A DNA stretch of 64,000 nucleotides, taken from NCBI RefSeq assembly GCF_963678635.1, contig NC_087068.1, positions 42,493,649 through 42,557,648 of the forward strand. Direction: 5' to 3'. The position numbers and the translations under genes were made by a program. The notes under the pieces are model-generated. The model searched no databases. It was given only the letters and a program-made list of their open reading frames with translations, and was not told the DNA's origin. Of this stretch, positions 41,718 to 53,149 are shown piece by piece. Positions within the stretch are counted from its first letter, which is position 1. Every line of letters starts with the position of its first letter. Origin of the DNA: Symsagittifera roscoffensis. Taxonomy: Eukaryota; Xenacoelomorpha; Acoela; Convolutidae.

Positions 41718-41737
41718 TCTCTGCTGCGGTCGCACCA
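41718..41737 (-). promoter_or_regulatory. tRNA primer binding site
   Basis: Two bases after the 5' LTR the sense strand reads TGGTGCGACCGCAGCAGAG. It starts with TGG, the complement of a tRNA CCA end. The tRNA species cannot be named without a comparison to nematode tRNA 3' ends. Confidence 0.8.
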
Positions 41738-41739
41738 GT

Positions 41740-42890
41740 TTTACTAAGCGATCACTGCTGGTTGAATGCTTAGTAATTTTATCCTAAATTATAAGTCTCA
41801 CCTTAGATCTTCAAATTGTCTTGACAAAAAGTAGAGTAGAAACAATAGTTAGAAAAGGTATGAATTAATTAGTTGGTTAGATACAAAGCACTAGGTTATT
41901 AGATTATATAAATGAATCGAACAGCTTAAAGAAAAATACCTTTGAGGGGAGGTTGAGCTAATCTTATTTTGTTCATCAAAATTTTATCTTCTTGCTAAGG
42001 TCGGTGGCTGATTAGTATGTATGTTTGCCCTTGATTTTGTCCAAGTCAGCACTTCTGGTTGGGTCGTCTGAATCGTCTTGCCGTAGTGCTTTGGGTACTT
42101 GTAGTCCAGACTTCCTCGGGTGTGCGTATCTCGAGTCTCTCGATTTATAATTTTTTCAAACTTAAAATGAGAATTTATTCTCTTTTTATAAGTGAAAAGG
42201 GCTAGATTAATTTTAGTGTTAGGGCAGAAAAGAAAAATTATTTATTTTTAAAAGATCTGACTGAAGAGAACTGACTTGCTGCTTACTGAGCAAAATGAAA
42301 CACTGAAGATTTCAGGCCAGTCCTTTTGCTCGTAAGCATAAACCGGCGTCTGATTCAATCTTTAATTATTCAGGTTTCACCTGCTCCTTTGTTCTCCCTT
42401 TCTTATAAGGGAATTTTCAACTAGTTTTTATTTGATTTTTTCAAATCGAATATCTTCAACTTATTAGTCCTCTTTGAAGAAAACCGCAACCTTCAGTTTG
42501 TCTGATTAAAAATTCATATTACTTTCTCTGATGCATCATATTGCAGGTACATCTATGCTAAATCAAAGCAAGGAGAATTTTAGTGCAGCCGGCAAGACTG
42601 CTAAATATTTATCCAGTTTGTTTCAAGTTAAGTTAAAAGGGACGTATTAATAAACGCCGCCCTTTTAAAATATTGAGCATGAAAAAATGAGAAAAATTGG
42701 ACAAGTATTTAAAAAGGAGTGTATTTTCAAAACAAGATTTTATAGTCCTAATAAGAGTAAATCAGTCAATATCTGATTTAGTGAAAAGAGGCTTTAATTT
42801 AAATGGCACGCTCCAATTTAGAATTGGGTCGTTAAATAAACAATTAAGACAATGGTCTTTTGTGTGTGTGTAGTATTTCGCAATACTACA
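41740..42890 (-). repeat. 5' LTR (contains the presumed promoter)
   Basis: This 1151-bp block matches 22227-23375 along its whole length with about 25 differences by eye. A primer binding site follows two bases inside it. The element's transcription is expected to start here and run leftwards. Confidence 0.95.
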
Positions 42891-42894
42891 AAAG

Positions 42895-43899
42895 AAAAAC
42901 AGAAACACTTTGCATTTCCGAACTCGGGTGCAAAACAGGTCTGGAACATAGCCGCTCCTGCTTTTTCAGACAAATCACATATCTATAGCTAATACAGAAA
43001 ACGCCTGAAAACACGGTGTTTGAATACAATTTTATTTTAAAAAATGATAAAGGTCTGGTTTTTGCACTAACCTCCCTAAGTACTAGTCTCATTAATTTAT
43101 TCGCACTACAAAAATGTTTTGCAGAACAGTATTACACCACAAATGCTGTTGTTCCTCTATTAGTTTCAAAAAGTTGTTCCTCAATTAGTGTCGAAAAGAA
43201 GTCATCAAACATTTTAAATCAGAATTTTTGTAAACAAAATAAAGTTAACAGCAGCAAGTAATTATCTGCAAATCAGCACAGAATGAATTTTAAAAAAATT
43301 TAATCTTAAATTATCATCTTTCTTAACATGATCAATTCCTTTTTTTTGGATTCCGGAGCTCGGCAACAGTACCTAAAAACAAAAGTATGGGGTCTATTCT
43401 GTTACATTCACCCTAAAGGATGAGAACTGAAAAAAAAATTGTCTTACAAAATTTGTTCTATATTACAAGGAAATGTGTGTTGCGCCATTTTCTATCTTGA
43501 TTTAACAATCGGGATATCAGTCCAGCCTTTTTAAGTAAAATCAGTTCTATTTTCTTTTTGAAATTTCCATCAATTAGGGTGGTACCACTTAAAGGCAGGT
43601 AAGTAGAGACGAAGCGTGAGAAGAGACGAGAAGAAGGCTGATTTTTGAAACTTAATCTGAAAAGTTCTTAACAAGTTTTAACAAAATTAGTTCTAAGCCG
43701 ATGAGTTTTTTTCAAAACAGTGAAATAGGGACCAAATTTTTATATGTTTTTTTAGTGTAACGGTTCTCTTTTTTTTCCGACATCAGAATCAAAGATTCAG
43801 AAACTAATCAGAACAATGACAAAAAAAATTTTGGACTACTTTTTATACTGTTTCGAATTGCAATATAATGTGAAGTGAGCTCAAATTAAAACGATTTAT
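42895..43899. other. Flank of the LTR element, nothing recognised
   Basis: AT-rich. An 81-codon plus-strand frame at 43016-43261 has no motif and is not called. The sequence to the left of the element at 22222 continues here. Confidence 0.4.
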
Positions 43900-44420
43900 G
43901 TTAAGTTTTTGGGCAATCGAAATGCGCCCGGATAATCAGTTCTTTATCACTCTCTTTCAATTAACATTTTACACTTCTTATGAGATGGTATTGACTTTTG
44001 TGTTTTTTGCTGATATTTCATAGTTAATACATAGTTTGGTGTCCTGCAAATGAATAACAAACAATTTAACACTGCAAATTTTACTACCTCAGTTCACTTC
44101 AAAAAATTTATGTCGGTTAAACTTGCTAAAATAAGGATTCCTTACTTACTTAAGACTCTAATCAGTAGGTTCGTAAATTTTGTTAATCGACATACATCAA
44201 TAAACCAACATGATTACTAAAACGAACTCGCTCGAGCTTTTTTATAAGGGTTTGACAAAACATACTGTTTGACTGACTAATACATAATTCTGAGAGACAA
44301 GTAATGTTGTAATTGAGTCATAAACAAATGCAATCACCAAAAAACTATGATTGCGTCCTCTTCTGAAACTACAGTTTCATCTAAAAACAAATCAAACCTT
44401 ATAGAGTCGGGCCACATGAA
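43900..44420 (+). repeat. Diverged direct repeat, copy 1
   Basis: Words such as CAATTAACATTTTACACTTC, TTTCATAGTTAATACATAG and TTTCATCTAAAAACAAATCA recur in the same order at 45440-46060 with about 70-75 percent identity by eye. Confidence 0.55.
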
Positions 44421-44827
44421 TTAACTCAACCAAAAAAATACCAAAAAATACCAAAATTACCAAAAATATGATAGGAGTAGGAGCAGCTTGCGAAAAAAAA
44501 ATTTCGTACCTAACTGGATTTTCTCCAGAGATCGTGTGGCCATAACTTCACAAGGAATATAAGTTACCATCTTTTGAATTAAAAGTTTCAGAATAACGTC
44601 TTTCTACAAAAAATGATCTGTAAAAATTAATTAAAACTGATCTGTAACCTTTTGAAGCAATATCACATGTGTTAAAAATTTTGTAAATTTTGACTAATTT
44701 TCTTTCAACTCCTCGTATTTCAAAGTTAACACTTTTTTCAAATTATTTTTCTGTCAACTTTTTTTTTAAAAGACCAGGCTCCTGGAAAACGTTTTTAAGG
44801 TAAAAATTTGAATCATGCGCTTGCAAT

Positions 44828-44880
44828 TAAATTCCGGGACAATCCCGGGACCAGCAAGTCAATCCCGGGATTAGGGGCTT
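44828..44880. repeat. CCCGGGA palindrome cluster
   Basis: Three copies of the CCGGGA/TCCCGGGA motif lie within 50 bases in otherwise AT-rich DNA (TCCGGGACAATCCCGGGACC and following). Probably the remnant of a small repeat. Confidence 0.5.
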
Positions 44881-45439
44881 GCAAATTCTTTAGCTTTGCG
44901 TTTGTATACCAAGAATTCGAAAAAAATCTGAAAAAAGTAACGTCGTGTTTTGCGTTAAACTCGAGAAATATAGTGAAATAGAAAAATTTTTAGGTAGCCT
45001 CATAACATTAGGAGAACCTATTTCAATTTTTGACTGGCTGTAAATGTCTAAAAAACCGAAAACAACGGAAAAAACTAACCAACCAAAAAAATGTTTGCAA
45101 CATTTTAACCATCCAAACTATTATCTTGATCATTTATTTATTTTAAGAAAAGGAACCAGTGCAGAATGGCAAAAATTCTTCACGCTATATTATTTGATGT
45201 TCGCCAAAATTCCCTGTGAAGTAGGTTTTCTTTTCATTTTGGATTCAAGCAGAGTAAGGTTATTCAAACAGTTTGAATCTGTAGTAATTTTGCAAAACAT
45301 ACAAACATGTACAAACATACAAAACAATTACAATTACAATTACAGAAATCTCCTTTTTTCATGAAAATAGAAGATTCACAAAATGATTAAAACAGAGACA
45401 AAAAAGCAAAATCATTTGGGTGAGCTCAACCTAAAAGAA

Positions 45440-46060
45440 ATCATTTTAAATTATGGAACTAGCGAAATGCGTCTCGATAACCGGTTTCATCTTTCAAATA
45501 ACAATTTACACTTCATCTGGGATGTCATTGATTTTTCAGTTTCCTTAATATTTAATAGATGATACTTAGTTTCGGTGTGCCACATTTTAATAACAACTTT
45601 TGAAAACCGTCAAATTTTGATTAATCATTTCACTGCCAAAATATTCAATCCCAACAATTCAACTCAATTTAAAAATTAACTAACAAACTTAATGCTGTAT
45701 TGACTTCCTTATCATAAACCCTGTCACACTAAACTTCATGCTGATGTTATGCACATACCATATTGAAACATTTAGTTGTTTTCATTTATACTGGCCAAAT
45801 TGAGGCTTCGTAATTTAAAAATCATATCGGCAAGAACGTTTTTTCTCTCAGATATTTCACTTCATCGACACGATTACTGAGAAGAATTGCTTATGCTAAC
45901 AAATTTACTTGCTGACAGTTTTGCATAATCATTCTGACTCAAATAAAAATGTGACAACGAGTTGTATCGAGTCTTGAACAAATGCAAATAACACAATAGA
46001 ACTATGAATAATTCTATTAGTTTCATCTAAAAACAAACCAAATATTATAGCATTGGGTCA
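45440..46060 (+). repeat. Diverged direct repeat, copy 2
   Basis: Right-hand copy of 43900-44420 (AATAACAATTTACACTTCAT, and TTTCATCTAAAAACAAACCA). The two could be an old tandem duplication or the ends of an old element. The intervening 1 kb includes a 106-codon plus-strand frame (45044-45364) that I do not recognise and do not call as a gene. Confidence 0.5.
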
Positions 46061-47168
46061 TAAGTTTCAACTGAAGCGTAAAGGTTAAAAATCTGCTACT
46101 TAAAAAGACGGAAGTCATTGACATGCGTGGAGAACATAATCAAGACATTTCAGTGGGAAAATCAGAAGATCGAAAAATCATCCGCGTTCGAAAGAGATCA
46201 GTGAGAAATTTAAACCAGCTGTTGCAATTGCGAGTGCGGTTTTTCTGCCAATAGTAAGTAATATGGTCACTCAATTTGCCCTCCCAACTAAAAACAAACT
46301 AATTTGAGCGGCTGTGAGGTACATTTATATGTAAATTTTCCGCCTGATCCCCGTTGCGCGACATTTTGAGACTCTGGTTTTTTTGGAAGTTTTATCCCGT
46401 AAGACAGTGGATCAAACAATCATGAAGAAACAATTTTGTTTGGCGATGCCATAATGCCGAGAGACTTGGGAAAATCACTCTACTGGTTAGCCGATTGAAC
46501 TTTTGCAATTACGCTTCAAATGTTCTTTTAGCTTTTTTCAATTGATTTTAGGGTATCTGGGTTTGCTCCAGCTTTTATACACGCCTTTCTTCTTGCACTT
46601 GCTGGAAATCAACTACGATCGGCTTTGCAGGCTTAAAAGATATAGCACCAAACCACCGACCTGAAACAAAAACTTCGCTAGATTTTGAGCAAGTTGCTTT
46701 TCAGTCTTTCTAACAAATTCCTGGAGCATATTTATCGGGTTGTTTTTTTCTTTTTTCACTGTGTTGTTTAAGAACAATCAAAGAATTGGGTCTTAAAGAG
46801 ACCTAGAAAGCAAATCACGACGTTATTTAACGTTGTCCTTAAAAAGGGTGGCTTCCCTTGCATTTAAAAAAAGAAAAACAGACCGACCTTTGATATGATC
46901 GCCTAGGAATTCAAAACTGTATGCGACAGAAAGTTTGTTGAAATCAACAAAAAATGAAAAATCGACAGCTGTGTTTCTACTTTGGCTCTATTTATTTGAA
47001 AAGCCTAGTGAGAAACCGTGAAATTTTGTCTCGACCTTCCTTTGGAACCAGCGAGATGCGGCCAGGAGTGAAATTGCTAAGTTATCAAGTGTTGTCGAAA
47101 TATGGAAATTAGGCATTCAATCTAATAGCAGAGAAGCCCAGCCTAATATGTGGAAAACAAAGGGCAGC
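46061..47168. other. Intergenic, nothing recognised
   Basis: No open frame or motif worth reporting before the assembly gap. Confidence 0.4.
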
Positions 47169-47368
47169 NNNNNNNNNNNNNNNNNNNNNNNNNNNNNNNN
47201 NNNNNNNNNNNNNNNNNNNNNNNNNNNNNNNNNNNNNNNNNNNNNNNNNNNNNNNNNNNNNNNNNNNNNNNNNNNNNNNNNNNNNNNNNNNNNNNNNNNN
47301 NNNNNNNNNNNNNNNNNNNNNNNNNNNNNNNNNNNNNNNNNNNNNNNNNNNNNNNNNNNNNNNNNNNN
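47169..47368. other. Assembly gap of 200 N
   Basis: Two hundred undetermined bases. Length is probably a placeholder. Confidence 0.98.
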
Positions 47369-47760
47369 CCTGTGTTCAGTTGGGTCCGAGAAACGACTCC
47401 CGGAAGTCGGGATGGGGTCTATTTGCATAGGGCATAAAACCGGACGTGGTGGTCTGAGTGGTCTGGGTTTCTACACTTAAGCTTCCCTCAACTAGATCTA
47501 TAACATACTATCTTTTGGTTCCATTCCAACCGCTAGTTACCAAGTTCTAATAGGGCCACTTGCACTTCCGGGAACCGTTATCACTTGGGGTCGAGGGGTC
47601 CGAGGGGTATGGATTTTTGCAAGCCCGGGTCAAATCATCTCTAGTATCCGTCCTATAAGTTTCATAAAGCTAGCCACTGCAGTTCCCATTTGGGGGGTCC
47701 GCCGATCTTACTTCACCTGCATTTTATGGCATAGGAGGGACTATATCTTCGAAGACTTAA
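47369..47760. other. GC-rich island next to the gap
   Basis: This stretch is clearly richer in G and C than its surroundings and has repeated GGGGTC words (GGGGTCGAGGGGTCCGAGGG). No gene found. It may be the edge of a repeat that caused the gap. Confidence 0.45.
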
Positions 47761-47949
47761 ACTTATTTTGGCTACGACTATTTGTTTACCTTTCAACTTA
47801 TCGTATTGATTTGTCAATACCGAGCTAGGTACTACTCATTTACCTTCACATCACTGCATGTTTTTCTCAAGATAAACTCCCAAACGAAATATGAGTTTGT
47901 CGAAAAGTGTTAGGATCACCGATCTTACAAATCTCAAATTTTCACATAT

Positions 47950-49220
47950 GGAAAAATGCTAATCATACACTTTCATGCAATTTCATAAGTACTAAAAATT
48001 GCATGAAAGCTGTATGATTTTTAAAAATTGGGCTCTTTTTCCTTCCCCCACCTGCAAATTTTTACGTGTAAACTTGTTGATCACTTTGTCCGATTGTTAT
48101 TGAAATTTACATACAGACTGAATGGGCCACGACAAACAAATTTGGTCTTTATACTCAATCTCGTAAAACCACTCGCTACACTAATATATTGAAGCTCGTG
48201 TAGCTCGTGTAGCTTGAAGCTCGAAGCACTAATATATTGAAGCTAGAAAGGAAAAAAAGCCTAAAATTGTATGACTAGCAATTTCCCATAAACCGAAAAA
48301 ATTGATTTTTTTAAAAATAAATTCTCAAAATTTTTGGAATGTGTTCTTGGCCAAAAACAAGTGACAAAAACATAAAAACCATAGTTTAGTTTACTCTAAA
48401 CTAGAGTCACTTCAAGTTGGTCGTCTCGCATTTACAATGCAGTGGAAACGACATGAACTATTATTTTACAAAGGATATACTGAAAACAACTTATAAATTT
48501 TAGCGAGAAATTTTCAAAGATGATTAATTTAAAAGTTTTTCCTTTTCCTCTACCTCAAATGAGCGTCAATTTTATGGTGTAACGAGGGGTTTTACAAGGT
48601 TAATAATGAAGACCAAATATGTTTGTCATGGCCTAATTAGTTCGCATTCCATTTTTTGTAACATTCAGATAAACTGAACAAAATTTAACTTGCAATTTTT
48701 TGCAGGTGGGGGGAAAGGAAAAAGAGCCAAATTTATAATTTAAAAATATGAGACATTGATCAAGGCAAACAGAAGCTTGCCATACAAAAAAAGTAGGAGT
48801 TTTTAAAAATATATCCAGAGTAGCAGAAAAAATAACTCATTTTTGTGTATACAGGACTACGTTATACACGCAAAAGAATTTGCAAGCAAAATTTTTTTTT
48901 GAGAATGTTTGTTTGAGTGCAAACTTCATTTTGCAGTTGAAAAAAATGCAGAAAAAAAGGACAATTTCAAAATTACTTGGAAACAATTTTGTTGTCGCCA
49001 TCAAAAAATGCTAGTCATACAATTTTTATTTATGGAAGTTATATGATTAGCTTTTTTTGAATAAAAAATTATATTTAGTACGATACACCGACTTTTATTC
49101 CAAAACAAGAAACTTTTCTTTAGTTTTTCTATGACACCATTTCAGCAAAATGTATGAAATTTGTAAGAGAAGTATTTTTTCATAGACCTAGATTATGGAA
49201 TTGTATGCTTAGCATTTTTG
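47950..49220. mobile_element. Non-autonomous DNA element with long internal inverted repeats
   Basis: The ends are AAAATGCTAATCATAC at 47953 and, inverted, near 49200 (GTATGCTTAGCATTTTT). Long inner arms also pair: CGACAAACAAATTTGGTCTT at 48137 against GAAGACCAAATATGTTTGTC at 48610. The word TATGACTAGCAATTT or its inverse recurs inside. There is no coding frame. A partial copy lies at 17756-18250. Confidence 0.6.
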
Positions 49221-49430
49221 TACTATGGAGGTCAACCCGGGTATCTAACCTTATAAAACCCTAAAACCCCTCATTATACCATTAACTTAATAGCTATTTG
49301 AAAGTTAGATTTTGCGAACTTTTTATTGAAGTTGCACATCATTTACTTATTGAAAGTTCAAAAAAGTTTTGGAGTAGGAGGAAAATTTCTCAAAACCCTA
49401 GCTTTTTATCTTTAACGTCGAAAATATTTT

Positions 49431-50018
49431 GTTAAAATTGAAAACGACTCATCTGTTGTAATAGAGACAAAAAGCGGTGTACCCCAAAACTCTTTACTAG
49501 GACACCTACTTTTTCTTCTTTTTAAAAATGATTTATCGGATGCGAGACAGCACCTCAAAAGTTTTGGTTTTGGAGAAGACTTTAACTTGATTGCTCTGAA
49601 TGAAGTCGACTTAGTCGACGGAACTCGAGAACTCGATAAGTTGTCTCTTGAAAATTCAATGATCAACAAAAAAGAGTAATTGGAATTTGCTGAACCTTAC
49701 GATAAACTTATCAGCCCAATTGAATAACACTGAACAGCCAAAAACAACTGAACAACTGGACCTGCGCTTCATTATGACTCCAAGTTTTGTGGGGAAGTTT
49801 TTTTCATAGTAAGCTCATTGTGAACTAACTTGCACACATGTACTGAGGAACTCAGGTCTGGTTTTTATCATAAACAGAGAATCATCTGCTGCCTGTGTTT
49901 TCTTAAATTGTTCTCTCAGGCTGCCTGTTTGTTCAAGACTTTAAGGATAAAACCGTTTCGAAAAATGTTTTTTTTTTATATAGAGCCAATGACTGAACGC
50001 ACAGCATATTGTATGTAA
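49431..50018 (+). pseudogene. Non-LTR retrotransposon RT relic (plus strand)
   Basis: The open stretch from 49431 to the stop at 49677 reads SVVIETKSGVPQNSLLGHLL, then FLLFKNDLSDA and FGFGEDFNLIALNEVDL, which is the RT block 'SGVPQGSVLGPLLFLLFINDL..FADDFKLI' of CR1-like non-LTR elements. The catalytic Ala-Asp-Asp is changed to Gly-Glu-Asp. Further frames to 50018 may be C-terminal remains. Only the palm and thumb region is left. Confidence 0.75.
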
Positions 50019-50343
50019 CTGATATCCTCATAGCATCAAATTTTTTAATTGTATATTTATGTGCCTAATTCATGTGCCACTCCTGCGAATCGCAAAGCCG
50101 AACCGTACGAAACACAAAAAAATTACAAAAATTTGAAAACCGCCCTTTGATTTCTGAGAGAAGCTGAAACCGTCAATTTAATCAGTTAATGCGTGTCGTA
50201 CAGAACAGCTGGTTAAGACACGTTAAGTCGGTCGCGAGAAGTTAGATAAAACTCAGAAGACAACGACATCACGCAAAAACGAGAGGACGCCTGGGAAACG
50301 GGGTTATTTCTCGGTAAGAGTAGAATTGGAGTCCTGGCGCCTA
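50019..50343. other. Intergenic, nothing recognised
   Basis: No gene or repeat recognised between the RT relic and the hairpin. Confidence 0.4.
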
Positions 50344-50436
50344 AAAACTGTTTTTTAGAAACATTCGTGTTGTTTTAACTATTTTGAGGGCATCAAAATA
50401 GTTAAAACAACACGAATGTTTCTAAAAAACAGTTTT
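50344..50436. repeat. Perfect 44-bp inverted repeat with 5-base loop
   Basis: Arms 50344-50387 and 50393-50436 are perfectly complementary and are separated by GGGCA. The transcript would form a perfect hairpin of 44 pairs. Confidence 0.95.
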
Positions 50437-51252
50437 GATTAAGCTCCATAAAATTTTTTATTTCAGAGCATGATTAGTTGAAGGCGGGGAAAATTTTAAT
50501 TCATCTATAGAGGATGCGATATACAACAATCAAGGAAAAATTCATGCATGTAGTTTTCACTTTCAGGTTTGTAGTAGTTTTCACGTTGCCCGGGGAATCA
50601 AGACCCAGCTATGTGTGTACATTCATTTGAAGACAAAAACCAACTACAATTAGTTTGGCTGATGTCCTAAGAGCTGAAACACAATGATTAGCCCAGCCCC
50701 TAAACAGACCAAAAATCAACTGGCTAGGTTGAGATGTTGAAAACGTATAGAAATAAGGTGTTCTGCCTCAGCCAGTCTTCAATAAGAACTTTTTTGTTTT
50801 CCGTCGCTACGCAATTATTCTTGGCGAAAAATGCATCATTTAATTTCAAATTAGGTTTTTTTTGACTGGGTGAAATGGATTAGAGCAGTAAAATCGGTTA
50901 CCATGATAACTTCTAATCGTCTGATTCGCCTGAAAAATTCATTTGGAAATAACAAAAGATTGTTTAATTGAAAGTACAAGATTGTTTACTTGATTGCAGT
51001 AATTTTTTAAAAACTCAAGATTCATTCTAAAGCTTCCACTATTTGATACGATATTTTTGACTTTTTGCCTTGATATTTTTCTTTTTCTGTCATAATGTTT
51101 TGTTAAAGCCATATGATGTAACGTAAATAAAAATTGGCACAGTTATTGATCTATGGTTGAGTTTTGTTTTCCAACCTGATTTTGAAGTTTTTTTTATGTT
51201 TAAAATAATTCTCGTCTAGCCATTTTAAAAGTTTTTTTTTCATTTTTTAATT
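50437..51252. other. Intergenic, nothing recognised
   Basis: AT-rich sequence with no open frame or motif worth reporting. Confidence 0.4.
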
Positions 51253-52958
51253 CTATTTACGGAATCCTTGTTGTTGTTGTTGATGTGGGTTTACAGCTAT
51301 GAGCTCATGAGAGTTGGTCCTTTCTCGTTTCCTTAGAAGATTGTTTTTCAACCAATTAAAATGTGCAGTTAGTGTTTTCTGAGTAATGTTTGTCCTCATA
51401 TTTCCACATCCTTTTAAGATTCGATTTTTGAGTCCAGCCCTGTTGTTGAAGTCGACCTGTTTGTCTATCCGTTTTGCGACTCCACATGTCAATGAAAGGT
51501 AAATCCTCCTTGTGTATTCTCCGTTCTTACGCTGGCGAATTTGAAAATCCATTGGTTTAAGATTCGATTGTGGGAACAGCGATAGATATGGGAGCACATC
51601 TCTTTCAGGTTCTAGATTTGTGAGAAGAAGATCTGAGAAAAGCAAAAATATGTGAAGCGGCAATACATATAAAGAACATACCTTGTTGATGCTATCATTT
51701 TTTTGAGTGGCCTGTAATCCATTTCAGGGCTTTATTCTGGAAGTGCTCCAGGAGAGAGAGATCCTGTCTCCTCAGATGGATAGAGGATAATACATAAGTA
51801 AGATCGGCATTAAAAAGGACTTGTAAGGGCATAATTTAATCATTTTTGCTGTTCTGCACGCAATGCTGCGGCTGATCAGGCAAAATTTTTTATTGTCTTT
51901 AGCTAGTCTTGTGTCTAAGTGTTTGTCCGAGATGTTTTCGAAACAATTGTTATTCCGGTTCTTTTGCATCAATTTTTGATTTCAAAAATAAACCAACCAG
52001 TTGCAGATTCTCAGGCTTGCCCCTGATAATCAGTTTTGCACACTCGTCGCTAGTGTGGGCCTTGTTGTTTTTCTTCAACCATTCGTCTTTTCATTTGAAG
52101 TCTCTTTGTAATTTTTTTGTATCAATGTTAACTGTCAGCAGTTTAATTTCATCGGCTTAGATATACGGATCAGAGATTTTTAATCGATTGTGAAAAATGT
52201 TAAGGAAACTTTAAATTTTGAAAGAAACAGGCCCAAGAGTGGCACACCCTGTGGCACACCAGTGTAAACAATGCAGTGTTGTCGATTTTCACATACTTTT
52301 TACGGGCATCAAGGTAGTCGCAGAGGATTTCTAGTAGGCAGCCTTCAACACCATGTTTCGCAGCTATCTGAGCATTTCGAAATGTGGTTCTTTATCAAAA
52401 AATTTTGAAAAATCTATGTAAAATGCAACCATTCCGTCCTTTGAGTTATTGTCGAGGGTTTTGAAGATTTTAGTGAAAATGAAGGCATTAATTAGACCAT
52501 TGATCTGATTCTGATGAATGCACGATGAAGCTTGATTAGAAGTTTTCAAATTGTGAAAACTGTGATACATATATACATTTTCCAGGATTGTGCTATCGAT
52601 ATTCAACAGTGATATGGAAAGCCAGTTTTTCGATTTTGCATTTGTCATTTCTTCTAAATTTTGGTGAAATGGCAGCTGTTTTTCAGCAACTTGGCTTTTT
52701 AGGCATTTGATTTTCTTGAGAAGGATGAGAAGAGCATTTGCCATGTTTTGGTTTTCGTTCTGAGAACGCATTTGGTGAAATACTTGGTCCATGTGATCTA
52801 GTCATGTCAAAATTCATCAATTTTTCCTTGTCGGCAGATCTAGAAATATTGAAGTCGGTGATTTGTGTGCATCGACAATTGTCGTCATCAAGGTTAAACT
52901 GCAGTTTTTTTGAGAACACTGATTGACAAATTTTATTGAGCAGATTCGCGTTATCCAC
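51253..52958 (-). pseudogene. CR1-like non-LTR retrotransposon RT relic (minus strand)
   Basis: Reading leftwards: FDMTRSHGPSISPNAF near 52810 (family 'D..KS.GPDGI.P..L'), then SSCIHQNQINGLINAF and MVAFYIDFSKFFDKEPH at about 52500-52370 (palm motif A with its Asp), then GVEGCLLEILCDYLDARK near 52330, a decayed palm/ADD region around 52250-52130 with ADEIKLLTVN, and a C-terminal part 51663-51253 with RKNGEYTRRIYLSLTCGVAK. Several stops and frame changes. The endonuclease domain is missing. Confidence 0.78.
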
Positions 52959-53149
52959 AAAGCTATTACAGTGAAGCAGATTTATTGAGGCTTTTCGAAA
53001 GTTTGTTTTTTAATTCATTGTCTGTGTTACATTCAGAAAGATCCCTAGTCAAGTTGATTTTTCATTTATATCTTCTATTACACTGTTATTGTACATCCCG
53101 ACTTTTCCTTCAAAACTTCTCTGTTAGTACGCAATCATTTAGAAAATAT

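Larger units (their letters stand above)
22223..42894 (-). mobile_element. 20.7-kb Ty3/gypsy-type LTR retroelement with env and many accessory genes
   Basis: Two LTRs of about 1.15 kb (22227-23375 and 41740-42890) bracket gag, protease, RT, RNase H, integrase, a membrane glycoprotein gene and at least thirteen further small ORFs, all on the minus strand. The 4-bp target duplication AAAG is at 22223-22226 and 42891-42894. The LTRs start with TG when read in sense. The LTRs differ by roughly 25 positions by eye (about 2 percent), so insertion is fairly recent. Gene order protease-RT-RNase H-integrase is that of Ty3/gypsy elements and retroviruses. Nonsense and frameshift lesions mark this copy as inactive. 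At 20.7 kb it is far longer than usual elements of this group (about 5-12 kb). Confidence 0.93.

Noticed and set aside
43016..43261. 81-codon plus-strand frame next to the 5' LTR
   Set aside because: No motif, no splice context, AT-rich; likely chance.
45044..45364. 106-codon plus-strand frame
   Set aside because: Starts with ATG but ends in asparagine/tyrosine repeats from AT-rich DNA; no family or context supports it.
47117..47480. Open frames running through the N gap on both strands
   Set aside because: They exist only because undetermined bases hide stop codons.
49412..49669. 85-codon minus-strand frame
   Set aside because: Shadow of the plus-strand RT relic, which has recognisable motifs.
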